Positions 9,569-19,735 are shown, numbered from the stretch's first letter. The stretch is 64,000 bases of DNA from Aminobacter sp. J41 (GCF_000526635.1 NZ_JAGL01000020.1:218-64217), one strand, 5' to 3'. Program-made: numbers and translations. Notes: generated from the letters alone by a model not told the origin.

Positions 9569-11395
9569 TTAGTTTGCTAGGCGGCGGACGAGCGCCGCTT
9601 CATAGTTTTTGCGGGCAGCGCGGACCTGCTCGCGGGCCGAGACTTCCGGCACCGCAACGTCCCACCAGTGGCCGCCTTCCTCTGTTGTCTTCATCGGGTC
9701 GGTGTCGATGACGATGACGTGGGTGCGCGGCGAGGTGCGCGCGCGGGCAAGTGCTGCTTCCAGCTCTGAGATCGACGCGGCCTTCTCGGCGATCGCACCC
9801 ATGGAGGCTGCGTGCGCGACGAAGTCGATATCGCTCGGCACGACGTGGCGCGCGGTGTCGAGGAGGTTGTTGAAGCTCTCGCCACCGGTCGAGATCTGCA
9901 GCCGGTTGATGCAGCCGAAGCCGCGGTTGTCGAGCAGCACCACGATCAGCTTGTGGCCGAGCATGACGGAGGTCGCGAGCTCCGAGTTCATCATCATGTA
10001 GGAGCCGTCGCCGACCATCACCACGACCTCGCGGTCGGGATGCGCCATCTTGGCGCCGATCCCGCCGGCGATCTCGTATCCCATGGTCGAGAAGCCGTAT
10101 TCGAGGTGATAGCCGTTGGGCCGTACGGGCCTCCAGAGCTTGTGCAGCTCGCCCGGCAGGCCGCCCGAGGCGCAAAGAACGATCGCGTTTTCGTCGACCG
10201 AGCGCTGTACCGCGCCGATGACATGCGCGTCGGAAGGGAGAACATTGTTGCCAGGATCTGCGGTCACTGCATTGACGGCGTCCAGCCATTTGTCGCGCAG
10301 CGATGCGTCAGGCGCCGGCGCTGCATGATCGCCGAGCATCGGCTCAAGCTCTTCCAGCACGGTGCGCGCGTCGCCAACGACGCTGATCGCGCCGTGCTTG
10401 AGCGCATCATAAGGCTCGATGTTGATGGCCAGGATCTTCTTGTCCGGGTTCTTGAACAGCGCCCACGACCCAGTGGTAAAATCCTGGAAGCGCGTGCCGA
10501 TGCCGATCACCAGATCGGCATCGGCAGCAACGGCGTTGGCCGCGGAGGAACCGGTCACGCCGATAGAACCGAAGTTGAGGGGATGGTTCCAGGGCAGGGA
10601 CGACTTGCCCGCCTGGGTCTCGGAAATGGGGATCTGGCGCTTCTCAGCAAATGCCTTCAATTCCGCCGTTGCCCCGGAATAGAGCACACCGCCACCGGCG
10701 ATAATGATTGGCTTCTTCGCTTTCCGGATCAGCTCGGCCGCGCGGGCGAGCTCGGCGGCATCGGCGCGTGGGCGGCGCTGGCGCCAGACCTTTTCCTTGA
10801 AGAACGTTTCCGGCCAATCGTAGGCTTCCGCCTGCACGTCCTGGCAAAAGGAGAGGGTGACGGGGCCGCAGCGGGCGGGGTCCGAAAGGGTGAGCATTGC
10901 CCGGGGGAGGGCGGTGAGCAGATGCTCGGGGCGTGTGATGCGGTCGAAATAGCGGCTCACTGGCCGGAAGCAGTCATTGGCCGAGACGACGCCGTCATCA
11001 AAATCCTCGACCTGCTGCAACACCGGGTCCGGCGCGCGGTTGGCAAAGACGTCGCCCGGAATGAACAGAACCGGAAGGCGGTTGACGTGGGCAAGGGCAG
11101 CCGCTGTCACCATGTTCAGTGCGCCGGGGCCGATCGAGGTGGTCACGGCCATTGCCTGCCTGCGGTTCTTTGCCTTGGCAAAAGCAATTGCCGCGTGGGC
11201 CATGCCCTGCTCGTTGTGGGCGCGCCAGGTTGGGAAGGCATCGCCGGCCTGCTGCAGCGCCTCGCCGAGGCCGGCGACATTGCCGTGGCCGAAGATCGCC
11301 CAGCAGCCGGGGACCAGCGGATCGCCATCCTCGTTCTTCTGCGCGGCGAGGTAGCGAACCATCGCCTGCGCTGCCGTAAGCCTGATTGTCGTCAT
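9569..11395 (-). CDS. iolD: 3D-(3,5/4)-trihydroxycyclohexane-1,2-dione hydrolase IolD
   Basis: IolD is the thiamine-diphosphate-dependent ring-opening hydrolase that forms 5-deoxy-D-glucuronate. The 608-residue protein has the three-domain layout of ThDP enzymes: an N-terminal pyrimidine-binding domain ([18 protein letters not shown]), a central domain ([15 protein letters not shown]) and a C-terminal PP-binding domain with the ThDP motif [15 protein letters not shown]...LDN. Its ATG overlaps the iolC stop by 4 bases (ATGA), implying coupled translation. Confidence 0.96.
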   Translation of the reverse strand: MTTIRLTAAQAMVRYLAAQKNEDGDPLVPGCWAIFGHGNVAGLGEALQQAGDAFPTWRAHNEQGMAHAAIAFAKAKNRRQAMAVTTSIGPGALNMVTAAALAHVNRLPVLFIPGDVFANRAPDPVLQQVEDFDDGVVSANDCFRPVSRYFDRITRPEHLLTALPRAMLTLSDPARCGPVTLSFCQDVQAEAYDWPETFFKEKVWRQRRPRADAAELARAAELIRKAKKPIIIAGGGVLYSGATAELKAFAEKRQIPISETQAGKSSLPWNHPLNFGSIGVTGSSAANAVAADADLVIGIGTRFQDFTTGSWALFKNPDKKILAINIEPYDALKHGAISVVGDARTVLEELEPMLGDHAAPAPDASLRDKWLDAVNAVTADPGNNVLPSDAHVIGAVQRSVDENAIVLCASGGLPGELHKLWRPVRPNGYHLEYGFSTMGYEIAGGIGAKMAHPDREVVVMVGDGSYMMMNSELATSVMLGHKLIVVLLDNRGFGCINRLQISTGGESFNNLLDTARHVVPSDIDFVAHAASMGAIAEKAASISELEAALARARTSPRTHVIVIDTDPMKTTEEGGHWWDVAVPEVSAREQVRAARKNYEAALVRRLAN

Positions 11396-13308
11396 GCTGC
11401 CTCCCTTTCAGCCGCCGCCAATGCCGCATCCCAACGTGCGCAAAGATCAGCGTAAATGCTAGCCATCTCTTCCACCGCCGCGGCATCATCCATTTCGCCG
11501 GCGAGCCATTTCCGCGCCGCCGCGCCGAAGATCGAGCGCCCGACCGCAAAGCCCTTCACCAGCGGGAACCGCGCCGCCTGCCGGAACGATGCCTCGAGAG
11601 CGTCGACTTCCGCTTCCAGCCCGAGGACGACGATGCCGCGCGTATGCGGGTCGTTGCGTTCGATGGCCGCGCAGGCGTTGGCCCACGCCTGCTGCGAGGT
11701 CATGGGTTCGAGCTTCCACCAGTCGGGATAGACGCCGATGTCGTAGAAGCGCTGGATCACGCGGGCGGTGGTGTCGTCGTCGACGCGGCCGACCTTCGAC
11801 GGGATGATCTCGAGCAGGAATTCGAGGTTGTTGCGCCGTGCCGCATCGGCAAGACGCAGCATCGTTTCCTCCTGCTCGCGCTTCAGCGCCTCGTCGTCGT
11901 CGGGATGGTAGAAGCACAGCACCTTGACGACGTGTTCCGCCGGCCATTCGGCGAGGTCCGAGCCGAGATCGGGACCGATCTCCAGCTGCAGCGGCCGCGA
12001 GCCGGGCACTTCGACCGGCCGGCCGATCCACAGGCCCTGGCCGGCCGCGCGGTAAAGCGCCTCGGGACCGAGACGGCCGTCGCAGAGCAGGCCGTAGCCG
12101 GAACGGCCACCGGACACCTTGAGTACCGCATCGAGGCAGAGCTCCTTGAAGGCGCTGATCCGCTCACGCGGAGCACCGGCTGCGTCGGCAAGGTCCTCCA
12201 GCTGCTTGCGATGATCGAAGGCAAAGACGCGCATCACCGGCCAGCTGCCCTTGCGGGTCGTCGACCAGTGCCGCTGTTCGAGTTCGCGGTCGAGGCGGAG
12301 CGCCGGATTCTTGATGCCGCGATTGAGGAAGAACTGCAGCTCGTCCCAGCTGGGGTAGGCGGGAGCACAGCCGTGGCGGGAGACGGCAAAGGCGCCGCAG
12401 GCATTAGCGTATTTCAGTGTCGTCGGCCATTCCTCGCCGTCGAGCCAGCCCTTGAGCAGGCCGGACATGAAGCCGTCGCCTGCCCCCAAGACGTTGAACA
12501 CTTCGATCGGGAAACCCTGGCCGGAGAGGCCTTCGTCCAGCGTGTCCGGAATGTCACCGGTAAAGGCGGAGGCGCCCATCGGCCCGCGCTTGCAGACGAG
12601 AACGGCATTGCAAACCTTCCGCACCTCGCGCAGCGCAGCGATCGTGTCGGTGGTGCCGCCGGCGATGTGGAATTCTTCCTCCGTGCCGACAATGAGGTCA
12701 AACAGATGCAGCGTCGACTGTAGCTTTGCCGTCACCTTCTCCGACGCGATGAAGCGGTTCTCGCCGTCGCCATGACCCGACAGGCCCCAGAGGTTCGGCC
12801 GGTAATCGATGTCGAGCGCGGTCCGCGCGCCGCTTTCGCGGGCCAGCTTCAGCGCCTTGAGGACGGCCGCTTCCGTGCGCGGATGCGACAGGTGGGTGCC
12901 GGTGGCGACCACCGCGCGCGCTTCGGCAATGAAGGCAGGGTCGATGTCGTCCTCGCATAGGGCCATGTCGGCGCAGTTCTCGCGGTAGAAGATCAGCGGG
13001 AACTGCTTGCGGTCGCGGATGCCGAGCAGCACCAGCGCCGTCAGCCGCTCCGGGTCGGTGATGATGCCGCGCGTGTCGACGCCCTCGGATGCCAGCTGCT
13101 CGCGGATGAACCGGCCCATGTGTTCGTCACCGACCCGGGTGATCAGCGCGGATTTCAGGCCGAGGCGCGCGGTGCCAACCGCCATGTTGGTCGGCGAGCC
13201 GCCGACATATTTGTTGAAGGAACGCATGTCCTCCAGCCGGCCGCCGACCTGTGCGCCGTAGAGGTCGACCGACGAGCGGCCGATGGTGATTACGTCAAGC
13301 TTCTTCAT
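11392..13308 (-). CDS. iolC: 5-dehydro-2-deoxygluconokinase IolC fused to a DUF2090 domain
   Basis: The N-terminal half (residues 1 to ~320) is a PfkB/ribokinase-type sugar kinase, with GGSPTNMAVGTARLG near the N-terminus and the catalytic NVLGAGDGFMSGLLKGWLDG. It phosphorylates 2-deoxy-5-keto-D-gluconate. The C-terminal half (~320-638) is a DUF2090-type TIM barrel (VFAFDHRKQLEDL; LVKGFAVGRSIFGAAARKWL) resembling class I aldolases. It may act in the next step, cleavage of the kinase product, but that is unproven here. No separate iolJ is seen in the window. The ATG overlaps the ABC ATPase stop by one base. Confidence 0.94.
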   Translation of the reverse strand: MKKLDVITIGRSSVDLYGAQVGGRLEDMRSFNKYVGGSPTNMAVGTARLGLKSALITRVGDEHMGRFIREQLASEGVDTRGIITDPERLTALVLLGIRDRKQFPLIFYRENCADMALCEDDIDPAFIAEARAVVATGTHLSHPRTEAAVLKALKLARESGARTALDIDYRPNLWGLSGHGDGENRFIASEKVTAKLQSTLHLFDLIVGTEEEFHIAGGTTDTIAALREVRKVCNAVLVCKRGPMGASAFTGDIPDTLDEGLSGQGFPIEVFNVLGAGDGFMSGLLKGWLDGEEWPTTLKYANACGAFAVSRHGCAPAYPSWDELQFFLNRGIKNPALRLDRELEQRHWSTTRKGSWPVMRVFAFDHRKQLEDLADAAGAPRERISAFKELCLDAVLKVSGGRSGYGLLCDGRLGPEALYRAAGQGLWIGRPVEVPGSRPLQLEIGPDLGSDLAEWPAEHVVKVLCFYHPDDDEALKREQEETMLRLADAARRNNLEFLLEIIPSKVGRVDDDTTARVIQRFYDIGVYPDWWKLEPMTSQQAWANACAAIERNDPHTRGIVVLGLEAEVDALEASFRQAARFPLVKGFAVGRSIFGAAARKWLAGEMDDAAAVEEMASIYADLCARWDAALAAAEREAA

Positions 13309-14087
13309 CAGACGGTTCCGCCCAGCGATCCTTCGAGCGCTGCCAGTTCCTGGCCGCCAGCCATCATGTCCTGCAGTTCCTCCGCCTTGATTTCCCCGCG
13401 CTTTGCGGTGCCGAGCGTACGGCCACGATTGAGCACGGTGAAGCGGTCGCCCACCGCCATCGCGTGGCGGACGTTATGAGTGATGAAGACGATGCCGATG
13501 CCGTTCTTGCGCACTTTGTCGATGGTGGCGAGCACATTGGCAGTCTGGCGCACGCCGAGCGCCGAGGTGGGCTCGTCAAGGATCAGCACCTTGGCGCCGA
13601 AATAGACGGCGCGGGCGATCGCCACTGTCTGGCGCTCGCCGCCGGACAGCGTGCCGACGGCCTGGTCGGGCGAGCGCAGGCGGATACCCATCTTCGCCAT
13701 CTCCTCCATGGTGATGGCATTGGCGCGCTCGAAGTCGAACAGCTTGATTGGCCCGAACTTTCTGATCGGCTCGCGGCCCATCCAGAAATTTCGCGCCACC
13801 GACATCAGCGGGATCATGGCGAGGTCCTGGTAAACGGTAGCGACACCCGCCGCCATCGCATCGCGCGGGCTTGAGAAGGCGACTTCCTGCCCGTCGATGA
13901 GGATCCTGCCGCGTGTCGGCTTGTGCACGCCCGACATGGTTTTGATGAAGGTCGACTTGCCGGCGCCGTTGTCGCCGAGCAGACAGTGGCATTCGCCGGG
14001 CAGAACGGAGACCGAGACACCCGCCAGTGCGATAACCGGCCCAAAGTGCTTTTCGATGTCGATAAGTTCGATCAGAGGCTTGGTCAT
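13308..14087 (-). CDS. sugar/inositol ABC transporter ATP-binding protein
   Basis: A single-domain ATPase of the carbohydrate CUT2 type (259 aa). Walker A is [15 protein letters not shown], the signature is [14 protein letters not shown], Walker B is [12 protein letters not shown], and the H-loop is [10 protein letters not shown]. It energises the permease encoded 1 base upstream. Standing before iolC in the same operon, it most likely belongs to a myo-inositol importer (the IatA role in Sinorhizobium). CUT2 ATPases are often fused duplicates; this one is a half-size form. Confidence 0.93.
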   Translation of the reverse strand: MTKPLIELIDIEKHFGPVIALAGVSVSVLPGECHCLLGDNGAGKSTFIKTMSGVHKPTRGRILIDGQEVAFSSPRDAMAAGVATVYQDLAMIPLMSVARNFWMGREPIRKFGPIKLFDFERANAITMEEMAKMGIRLRSPDQAVGTLSGGERQTVAIARAVYFGAKVLILDEPTSALGVRQTANVLATIDKVRKNGIGIVFITHNVRHAMAVGDRFTVLNRGRTLGTAKRGEIKAEELQDMMAGGQELAALEGSLGGTV

Positions 14088-14088
14088 G

Positions 14089-15243
14089 TCACCGTTCTCC
14101 CGTGATCATGCGCCGGATGTAGGTGTTGAGAATGACCGCCATCAGCAGAATGACGCCGAGGAAGACGCGGAACAGCGAACTTTCGACCCCAGCGAAGAAC
14201 AGGCCCTGCTGCACGACGCCGAAGATCAGCGCGCCGAGCGCCGCCCCGATCACCGAGCCGTAGCCGCCGGTCAGCAGCGCGCCGCCGATGACGACAGAGA
14301 TGATCGCCTCGAACTCCTTGAGCAGGCCACGATCCGCCGCCGCCGAGCCGAACTCCATCACCTGGCAGGTCGCGAAGACGGTGGCGCAGAAGGCGGAGAA
14401 CATGAACATCAGGATCTTCACCCTGTTCACGGGCACGCCGACATAGCGCGCCGCCTGTGCGTCGCCGCCGGAAGCGAAGATCCAGTTGCCGAAGCGGGTG
14501 CGGGTGAGGAGGACATGCGCAAAGGCGATCAGTGCCAGCGCCCAGATGATCAGCATCGGGATGCCGTCGATAACCGGCTGCCCCGCCTTGGGACCGGCGA
14601 CGAACTTGCCGATGAGGCCGATGTCGGCGAGCCAGACGAAGAGGAAGCCGAGAATCTTGCCGCCGAACAGCCAGGCAAGCGGATCGCCCTGGGCAACCTC
14701 CGCGACCCCGCCGATGATCGTCTGGCGGGTGGTGGCGATGGCGCCGTAAATCGTCAGGCCTCGCAGCACGTAGAGGAAGGCGAGCGTGACGATGAAGGAC
14801 GGCAGGCCGGTCTTTATGACGAGGTAGCCGTTGAGCGCGCCGACCGCGAGCGCGATGGCAAATGCGACGATGATGGCAAGCCAGACGGGATACCCCCACG
14901 TCACCGACATCAGGGCGATCACGATGCCCGCGAAGCCGATCATCGAGCCGACGGAGAGGTCGAATTCGCCGGCGATCATCAGCAGGCACGCGCCGACGGC
15001 GATGATGGCGAACTGGGCCGAAACCACGCCCCAGTTCAGGATGCCTTGCGGCGCGAACATGCCGGTACTGCGGGCGACGACCAGGAAGAAGGCGAAGACA
15101 ATAATCGTGCCGCAGATGGCGCCGAGTTCCGGACGGATCAGGGCCTTGCGCCAGGCCGGCATCTCCTTGATGCGCTCGTCCTTGGCCAGCTCGACGACGC
15201 TCGCCGCGCCGTTCTGCTGAGGCTGAGGCTGGCTGTATGTCAT
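14089..15243 (-). CDS. sugar/inositol ABC transporter permease
   Basis: A CUT2-family (RbsC-like) permease of 384 residues with a polar ~50-residue N-terminus, then about ten hydrophobic segments, for example [18 protein letters not shown] and [20 protein letters not shown]. The phrase [15 protein letters not shown] is typical of ribose/inositol permeases. I start at 15243 (MTYSQPQPQ) because a GGAG lies 7 bases upstream; a start at 15276 would add 11 residues without that signal. It probably pairs with the ATPase and binding protein on either side as the inositol importer. Confidence 0.92.
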   Translation of the reverse strand: MTYSQPQPQQNGAASVVELAKDERIKEMPAWRKALIRPELGAICGTIIVFAFFLVVARSTGMFAPQGILNWGVVSAQFAIIAVGACLLMIAGEFDLSVGSMIGFAGIVIALMSVTWGYPVWLAIIVAFAIALAVGALNGYLVIKTGLPSFIVTLAFLYVLRGLTIYGAIATTRQTIIGGVAEVAQGDPLAWLFGGKILGFLFVWLADIGLIGKFVAGPKAGQPVIDGIPMLIIWALALIAFAHVLLTRTRFGNWIFASGGDAQAARYVGVPVNRVKILMFMFSAFCATVFATCQVMEFGSAAADRGLLKEFEAIISVVIGGALLTGGYGSVIGAALGALIFGVVQQGLFFAGVESSLFRVFLGVILLMAVILNTYIRRMITGER

Positions 15244-15317
15244 CCGTGATCTCCAGAAATCCTGGCGTGCGCTCATCCTTGCGGGGTGCGCGTGCCTAGC
15301 TGGTTACGGGTTGTCGA

Positions 15318-15350
15318 GGGGAGAGGAGGGCTCGCGGCCAACCTCTCCCC
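15318..15350 (-). other. intercistronic hairpin between binding-protein and permease genes
   Basis: A perfect 9-base stem (GGGGAGAGG / CCTCTCCCC) with a 15-base loop lies just after the binding-protein stop and before the permease. There is no U-tract. Hairpins at this place commonly protect the upstream transcript end or cause partial termination, so that the binding protein is made in excess over the membrane components. Confidence 0.6.
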
Positions 15351-15360
15351 TGTTGCTCGG

Positions 15361-16302
15361 TTACCGGTATTCGCCGGCGAATTTCTCGACGAGCTCGATG
15401 TTGTCCTTGGTCACGAAGCCCGGGCCCGAGTTGATCGAGTTGCCCGGCACCACGCCATAGCGGGCGAGGTTGGTCAGGATGACCACCGGGAGGTAGCCCT
15501 GGAGGAAGGGCTGCTGGTCGATCGCGAAGGCGATCACGTCGCTCTTGATGGCGTTTGCAATGTCAGGCGAGAGGTCGAACGTGCCGAAGTGGATGGTGCC
15601 CGCCTTGCCCGACTCGTTCAGCGCCGCGATCGTCGGCTCGGCCGAGGTCGGGCCAAGCGTCAGGATGCCGTTGGTGTCCGGATTGGTCTGCAGATACGCC
15701 ATCACCTTCGACTTGATTTCCGCAGGGTCCTGGCCCGCGTCGATCATCTGGTTGCCGAGCTCGACGCCCAGCGCGTCGGCATACCCCTGGCAGCGCTCAA
15801 CCGAGGCCGGGTTGGTGATGTAGTGGTTGACGCAGAGGAACTTAGTGACGCCGGCTGCCTTCGCCTTCTCGCCCGCGCCGAAGCCCGCAGCCTTTTCCGG
15901 CTGGCCGACATGCATCAGCGCGCCGATCTGCTTCGACTGCTCCTCGGTGCCGGAGTTGATGGTGATGACCGGAATGCCCTGCGCGACCGCATTGCTCAGC
16001 GGGCCGGAAAGGACGTCGAAGTCGGCGATGGTCGAGATGATGCCGTTGGGGCTGGAGGCCGTGGCCTGCTCGATGATGCGCGCCATGTCGGCGAGGTCGC
16101 CGGTCGGCGGATTGCGGTACTCCACCGTCACACCCATCTGCTGGCCCGCCACGTTGATCGCATTCTTGATGGTGTTCCACCAGCTGTCGCTGTCCGGCGC
16201 ATGGCTGACGAGCACGAAGCGTTCGCCGTCAGCAGCGGCCGGCGCGGCAACGCCGGCGAAGATGGCGAGCGATGCCGCCAGTGTCAGAATGGTCTTCTTC
16301 AT
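15361..16302 (-). CDS. periplasmic sugar/inositol-binding protein of ABC transporter
   Basis: A 313-residue protein with a Sec signal peptide (MKKTILTLAASLAIFAGVAAPAAA, cleavage near residue 24) and a type 1 periplasmic binding fold (Peripla_BP_4): ARIIEQATASSPNGIISTI, IPVITINSGTEEQ, NGILTLGPTSAEP, AIDQQPFLQGYLPV. It should capture the substrate for the CUT2 importer. Context argues for myo-inositol (the IbpA role in Sinorhizobium), but the ligand cannot be read from the sequence alone. It is the first gene of the operon; a near-IolR site lies about 80 bases upstream. Confidence 0.92.
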   Translation of the reverse strand: MKKTILTLAASLAIFAGVAAPAAADGERFVLVSHAPDSDSWWNTIKNAINVAGQQMGVTVEYRNPPTGDLADMARIIEQATASSPNGIISTIADFDVLSGPLSNAVAQGIPVITINSGTEEQSKQIGALMHVGQPEKAAGFGAGEKAKAAGVTKFLCVNHYITNPASVERCQGYADALGVELGNQMIDAGQDPAEIKSKVMAYLQTNPDTNGILTLGPTSAEPTIAALNESGKAGTIHFGTFDLSPDIANAIKSDVIAFAIDQQPFLQGYLPVVILTNLARYGVVPGNSINSGPGFVTKDNIELVEKFAGEYR

Positions 16303-16380
16303 TTGGTCCTCCCTCTTGTTCTCCTAAGGTAGTTCCGCGCATCGCCCCTCCGGCGGTGTCCTCTCGCGGAAGCCCTCAAC

Positions 16381-16394
16381 AGAATGTATATTCC
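16381..16394 (-). promoter_or_regulatory. probable IolR operator upstream of the inositol ABC-iol operon
   Basis: AGAA-N6-TTCC on the plus strand (GGAA-N6-TTCT on the minus strand) differs by one base from the GGAA-N6-TTCC pattern that I recall for IolR in Sinorhizobium meliloti. It lies about 80 bases before the binding-protein start, next to a T-run, in the gap between iolR and the ABC operon. Both this spacing and the perfect copy at 17290-17303 support the call. Confidence 0.5.
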
Positions 16395-16427
16395 ATTTTT
16401 TTCTAAAAGCAACAGCGCTGTTCCAAA

Positions 16428-17252
16428 TCAGACCAGCCGCCGCCGCGCTCCAACCGCCACCGAAAGGGTCATCGCCAGCGTCATCGTCGCCGCCAGCACG
16501 CGGAAATTGCCGACATCGATCTCGGAGACGAGCAGGTGTATCGCGTCGAGCGCGGCGAGGGGGCTGGTCGGCAGGTCGGTAATCGCAACGATGTCCAGCC
16601 CGCGCGCGGCCGCAGCCTCGGCTAGCGCCATCGTGTCTGCCGTATAGGGCGCGAAGGTAATGGCGATCAGCGCATCGCCATCTCCCAGCAGGTGGTGCTG
16701 GGTCAGGTTCCCGACGCCCGCATGCAGGATCGCCGGGATGCTCATTTTTTCAAAGGCATAGGCGAGGTAGCTTGCCACCGCGAAAGTGCGGCGCAGGCCA
16801 ACGATGTGGATCGTGCGCGCGCCTGCCAGCACGGTGACGGCCTTGCGCAACTTGTCTTGGTCGATCGAGTGGGTGAGGTTTTCGATCGAGGCGCGGCCGG
16901 CCTCGGAAAATTCCGCGAGCAGGGCGGAAGGCGATTCGGCGCCGCCATTGCGTAAGCTCGAAAGCCGGGTCGAGTAGTCCGGCCACTTCTGCGAATATTC
17001 CTCGCGGTAGAGCTTCTGCATCTGCGAGTAGCCGGAGAAGCCCATTTCTTGGCAGAAGCGCATCATCGCCGAGGCCGGCACCTGCGCTCCGGCGGCAATG
17101 TCGGCTACGGTCGAAAATGCGATCTTGTCCGGGTTGCCCGCCACGTACTCCGCGCACTGCTTGAGCCGCTTGGGCAGGCTGCCGCCGACACGGCGCAGCC
17201 GTTCCTGAAAGTCGGCCAGGCTCTTGGGGGCGGCGATTTCCTCGGCAGGCAT
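16428..17252 (-). CDS. iolR: RpiR-family regulator, IolR-like
   Basis: An N-terminal RpiR-type helix-turn-helix (about residues 15-80: ADIAAGAQVPASAMMRFCQEMGF) is followed by a SIS sugar-phosphate isomerase domain (about 110-260: GARTIHIVGLRRTFAVASYL; GDGDALIAITFAPYT). It would repress iol genes and sense an inositol catabolic intermediate. I choose the start at 17252 (MPAEEIAAPKS, 274 aa) because AAGGGA lies 7 bases upstream. Earlier starts would place the operator at 17290-17303 inside the gene. The position between the ABC-iol operon and idhA supports the role. Confidence 0.88.
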   Translation of the reverse strand: MPAEEIAAPKSLADFQERLRRVGGSLPKRLKQCAEYVAGNPDKIAFSTVADIAAGAQVPASAMMRFCQEMGFSGYSQMQKLYREEYSQKWPDYSTRLSSLRNGGAESPSALLAEFSEAGRASIENLTHSIDQDKLRKAVTVLAGARTIHIVGLRRTFAVASYLAYAFEKMSIPAILHAGVGNLTQHHLLGDGDALIAITFAPYTADTMALAEAAAARGLDIVAITDLPTSPLAALDAIHLLVSEIDVGNFRVLAATMTLAMTLSVAVGARRRLV

Positions 17253-17289
17253 TGATGGTCCCTTGACATGATCTATTTTCCCTGATTTT

Positions 17290-17303
17290 GGAATATTCAT
17301 TCC
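17290..17303. promoter_or_regulatory. perfect GGAA-N6-TTCC operator between iolR and idhA
   Basis: GGAATATTCATTCC is an exact match to GGAA-N6-TTCC. It sits in the ~120-base divergent gap, 37 bases before the chosen iolR start and 68 before idhA, so one site could control both promoters and give autoregulation. Confidence 0.6.
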
Positions 17304-17371
17304 GTTTTCGCAAGCGGCGGTGATTGCCTGCTGTCGGTCATGCACAGACGGCGGAACTGAGGGAGGACAGC

Positions 17372-18376
17372 GTGAGCATCAGATTTGCACTTCTCGGCGC
17401 CGGCCGCATCGGGCGCGTCCATGCAGCCGCAATCGCGGCGGATCCCGACGCCGTCCTCGCTGCGGTTGCCGATCCGTTCAAGGAGGCGGCGGATGCCGTC
17501 ATTGCTCGCTTCGGCGGCGACGCGCGTACCATCGACGAGATCGAGAAGGCGAACAACATCGACGCCGTCGTCATTTGTACGCCGACCGACACCCACGCCG
17601 ACCTGATCGAGCGCTTTGCCCGTGCCGGCAAGGCGATCTTCTGTGAAAAGCCGGTTGATCTGTCGATTGCGCGCGTGCGCCAGTGCCTGAAGACTGTCGA
17701 GGAGACTGGCGCCACGCTGATGATCGGCTTCAACCGCCGCTTCGACCCGCATTTCCGCGCCGTCCGCAAGGCGATCGATGACGGCAGGATCGGCAATGTG
17801 GAGATGGTGCAGATCGTCTCGCGCGATCCCGGTCCGCCGCCGGCCAACTACATCACCTCGTCGGGCGGTATCTTCCGTGACATGACGATCCACGACTTCG
17901 ATATGGCGCGCTTCCTGCTTGACGAGGAACCGGACACGGTGTTTGCAACCGCCTCCGTACTGGTCGATCCCGAGATCGGGCGCCTCGGCGACTTCGACAG
18001 TGCGTCCGTGACGCTGACGACGGCTTCGGGCAAGCACTGCACGATCTCCAACTCGCGCCGCGCGGTCTATGGCTATGACCAGCGTATCGAGGTGCATGGC
18101 TCGAAGGGCGCGGTGTCGGCAGAGAACCAGCGTCCCGTTTCGATAGAGCTTGCTACGGCCGATGGCTACACGCGCCCGCCGCTGCACGACTTCTTCATGA
18201 CCCGATACACGGCTGCCTATGCGGCCGAAATTGCCGCCTTCATCGCAGCGGTGAAGGAAAAGAAGAAGCCGTCGCCGTCGGGTGCCGACGGGCTCGCTGC
18301 CCTGTTGCTAGCGGAAGCTGCGCTGAAGTCCATTGCCGAGAAGCGGGCAGTGCTGCTCTCGGAAGTCGGCAACTGA
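17372..18376 (+). CDS. idhA: myo-inositol 2-dehydrogenase (IolG/IdhA)
   Basis: This is the NAD-dependent first step of inositol catabolism, forming scyllo-inosose. The 334-residue Gfo/Idh/MocA protein has a Rossmann start (FALLGAGRIGRVHAAAI), the catalytic-lysine motif CEKPVDLS, and the conserved GGIFRDMTIHDFDMARFL, whose D and H form the active site. I use a GTG start at 17372 (VSIRFALLG) because GGAGG stands 5 bases before it. It is divergent from iolR and 2 bases from the next gene. Confidence 0.93.
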   Translation: MSIRFALLGAGRIGRVHAAAIAADPDAVLAAVADPFKEAADAVIARFGGDARTIDEIEKANNIDAVVICTPTDTHADLIERFARAGKAIFCEKPVDLSIARVRQCLKTVEETGATLMIGFNRRFDPHFRAVRKAIDDGRIGNVEMVQIVSRDPGPPPANYITSSGGIFRDMTIHDFDMARFLLDEEPDTVFATASVLVDPEIGRLGDFDSASVTLTTASGKHCTISNSRRAVYGYDQRIEVHGSKGAVSAENQRPVSIELATADGYTRPPLHDFFMTRYTAAYAAEIAAFIAAVKEKKKPSPSGADGLAALLLAEAALKSIAEKRAVLLSEVGN

Positions 18377-18378
18377 CC

Positions 18379-19491
18379 ATGGACAGCGTCGGCATCGGTC
18401 TCATCGGCACCGGCTTCATGGGCAAGTGCCATGCGCTCGCCTATGGCGCGGTTAAGGCGGTCTTCGGAGATGTTCCGACGCCGCGGCTCGAGCTTTTGTG
18501 CGAGATGCCGGCCGACAAGGCGAGGTCGATGGCACAGCAGTTCGGCTTTGCCCGCTCGACGGACGATTGGCGCGAGCTGATCAATGATCCGGCGGTCGAC
18601 ATCGTCTGCGTCACCACGCCCAACAAGCTGCACGCCGAGATCGCGATTGCCGCGCTGGAGGCGGGCAAGCACGTCCACTGCGAGAAGCCGATGGCGCTGA
18701 CGCTTGCCGAGGCCGAGGCAATGGCGCGTGCAGCCGTGATCGCGAAGGGCAAGACGATCGTCGGCTACAACTACATTCGCAATCCCGCCTTCCAGCATGC
18801 GCGCAAGCTGATCGAGGAAGGCGCGATCGGCCGGGTGATCCACTTCCGCGGCTTCGTCGATGAAGACTACCAGGCGGACCCCGAGCTGCCGTGGACGTGG
18901 CGCGCGACCAAGGCCGAAGCTGGCCTTGGCGCGCTCGGCGATCTCGGCTGCCACATGATCAGCATGGCGGTCGAGCTGATGGGCCCGATCCGCAGCGTGA
19001 TCGGCGACATTCGCACGGTGCATGCCACGCGCCCGTCGGCGGATGACGGCACCCACAAGCCCGTGGAGAACGAGGACATCGCGTCTGCGATCCTCGAATT
19101 CGAAAGCGGCGTGCAGGGGCTGTTCTCGACCTCGCGTTCGGCCTGGGGCCGCAAGAACTACATGGCGGTCGAGGTGCATGGCACGCAGGGCATGATCTGC
19201 TTCGACCAGGAGCGGATGAACGAGCTGCGGCTTTATCAGAACGCCGGGGACAAGTCGGTACAGGGTTATCGCACCATCATGACCGGGCCGGTGCATGAGC
19301 CGTATGGCAATTTTGTCCCGGCACCGGGCCACCAGATCGGCTTCAACGATCTCAAGACGATCGAGGCGGCGAGCTTCTTGCGCGCAATTGCGGGCGGGTC
19401 CGAGGCATATCCGTCGTTCCAGCAGGCGCTCGAGTTCGAGCGTGTTATCCACGCGATCGCGAACTCGAACGGCCAGCGCATCGTCCTCTGA
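18379..19491 (+). CDS. Gfo/Idh/MocA family oxidoreductase, probably inositol/sugar dehydrogenase
   Basis: A 370-residue NAD(P)-dependent dehydrogenase with a Rossmann start (GLIGTGFMGKCHALAY), the EKP motif (HCEKPMALTLAEAE), a substrate region (GYNYIRNPAFQHARKLI) and GLGALGDLGCHMISMAVEL with the active-site D and H. It follows idhA by 2 bases, so a role in oxidising another inositol isomer (such as scyllo-inositol) or a related sugar is likely. Substrate is not determined by sequence. A 244-base gap follows, in which I see no gene. Confidence 0.85.
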   Translation: MDSVGIGLIGTGFMGKCHALAYGAVKAVFGDVPTPRLELLCEMPADKARSMAQQFGFARSTDDWRELINDPAVDIVCVTTPNKLHAEIAIAALEAGKHVHCEKPMALTLAEAEAMARAAVIAKGKTIVGYNYIRNPAFQHARKLIEEGAIGRVIHFRGFVDEDYQADPELPWTWRATKAEAGLGALGDLGCHMISMAVELMGPIRSVIGDIRTVHATRPSADDGTHKPVENEDIASAILEFESGVQGLFSTSRSAWGRKNYMAVEVHGTQGMICFDQERMNELRLYQNAGDKSVQGYRTIMTGPVHEPYGNFVPAPGHQIGFNDLKTIEAASFLRAIAGGSEAYPSFQQALEFERVIHAIANSNGQRIVL

Positions 19492-19735
19492 GATGCTGGC
19501 GATGCCCCCTGCCGCTTTGGCAGAGCGGTTCCATAATACAGATTATCCGATAAACTTGCCTGATCTTCAGTGACTGGGAGGCGCGCCCTGTCGCCTCTTC
19601 CTTCCCCCTCCCGTCGGTTCTGACAACCAGAAATTGACAATATCCTTTTGAGCTATGGCCCCACCGCCCCCAAGCGAGTAGGCTACGCCTCCGCATTTTT
19701 TGTAGATTCGACCCGTTCGTACGAGGGAGCGAGAG

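Noticed and set aside
9812-11455. 547-codon plus-strand open frame
   Set aside because: Lies antisense to iolD; high GC keeps the opposite strand open, and the peptide has no recognisable family.
11386-12723. 445-codon plus-strand open frame
   Set aside because: Antisense of iolC, no domain pattern.
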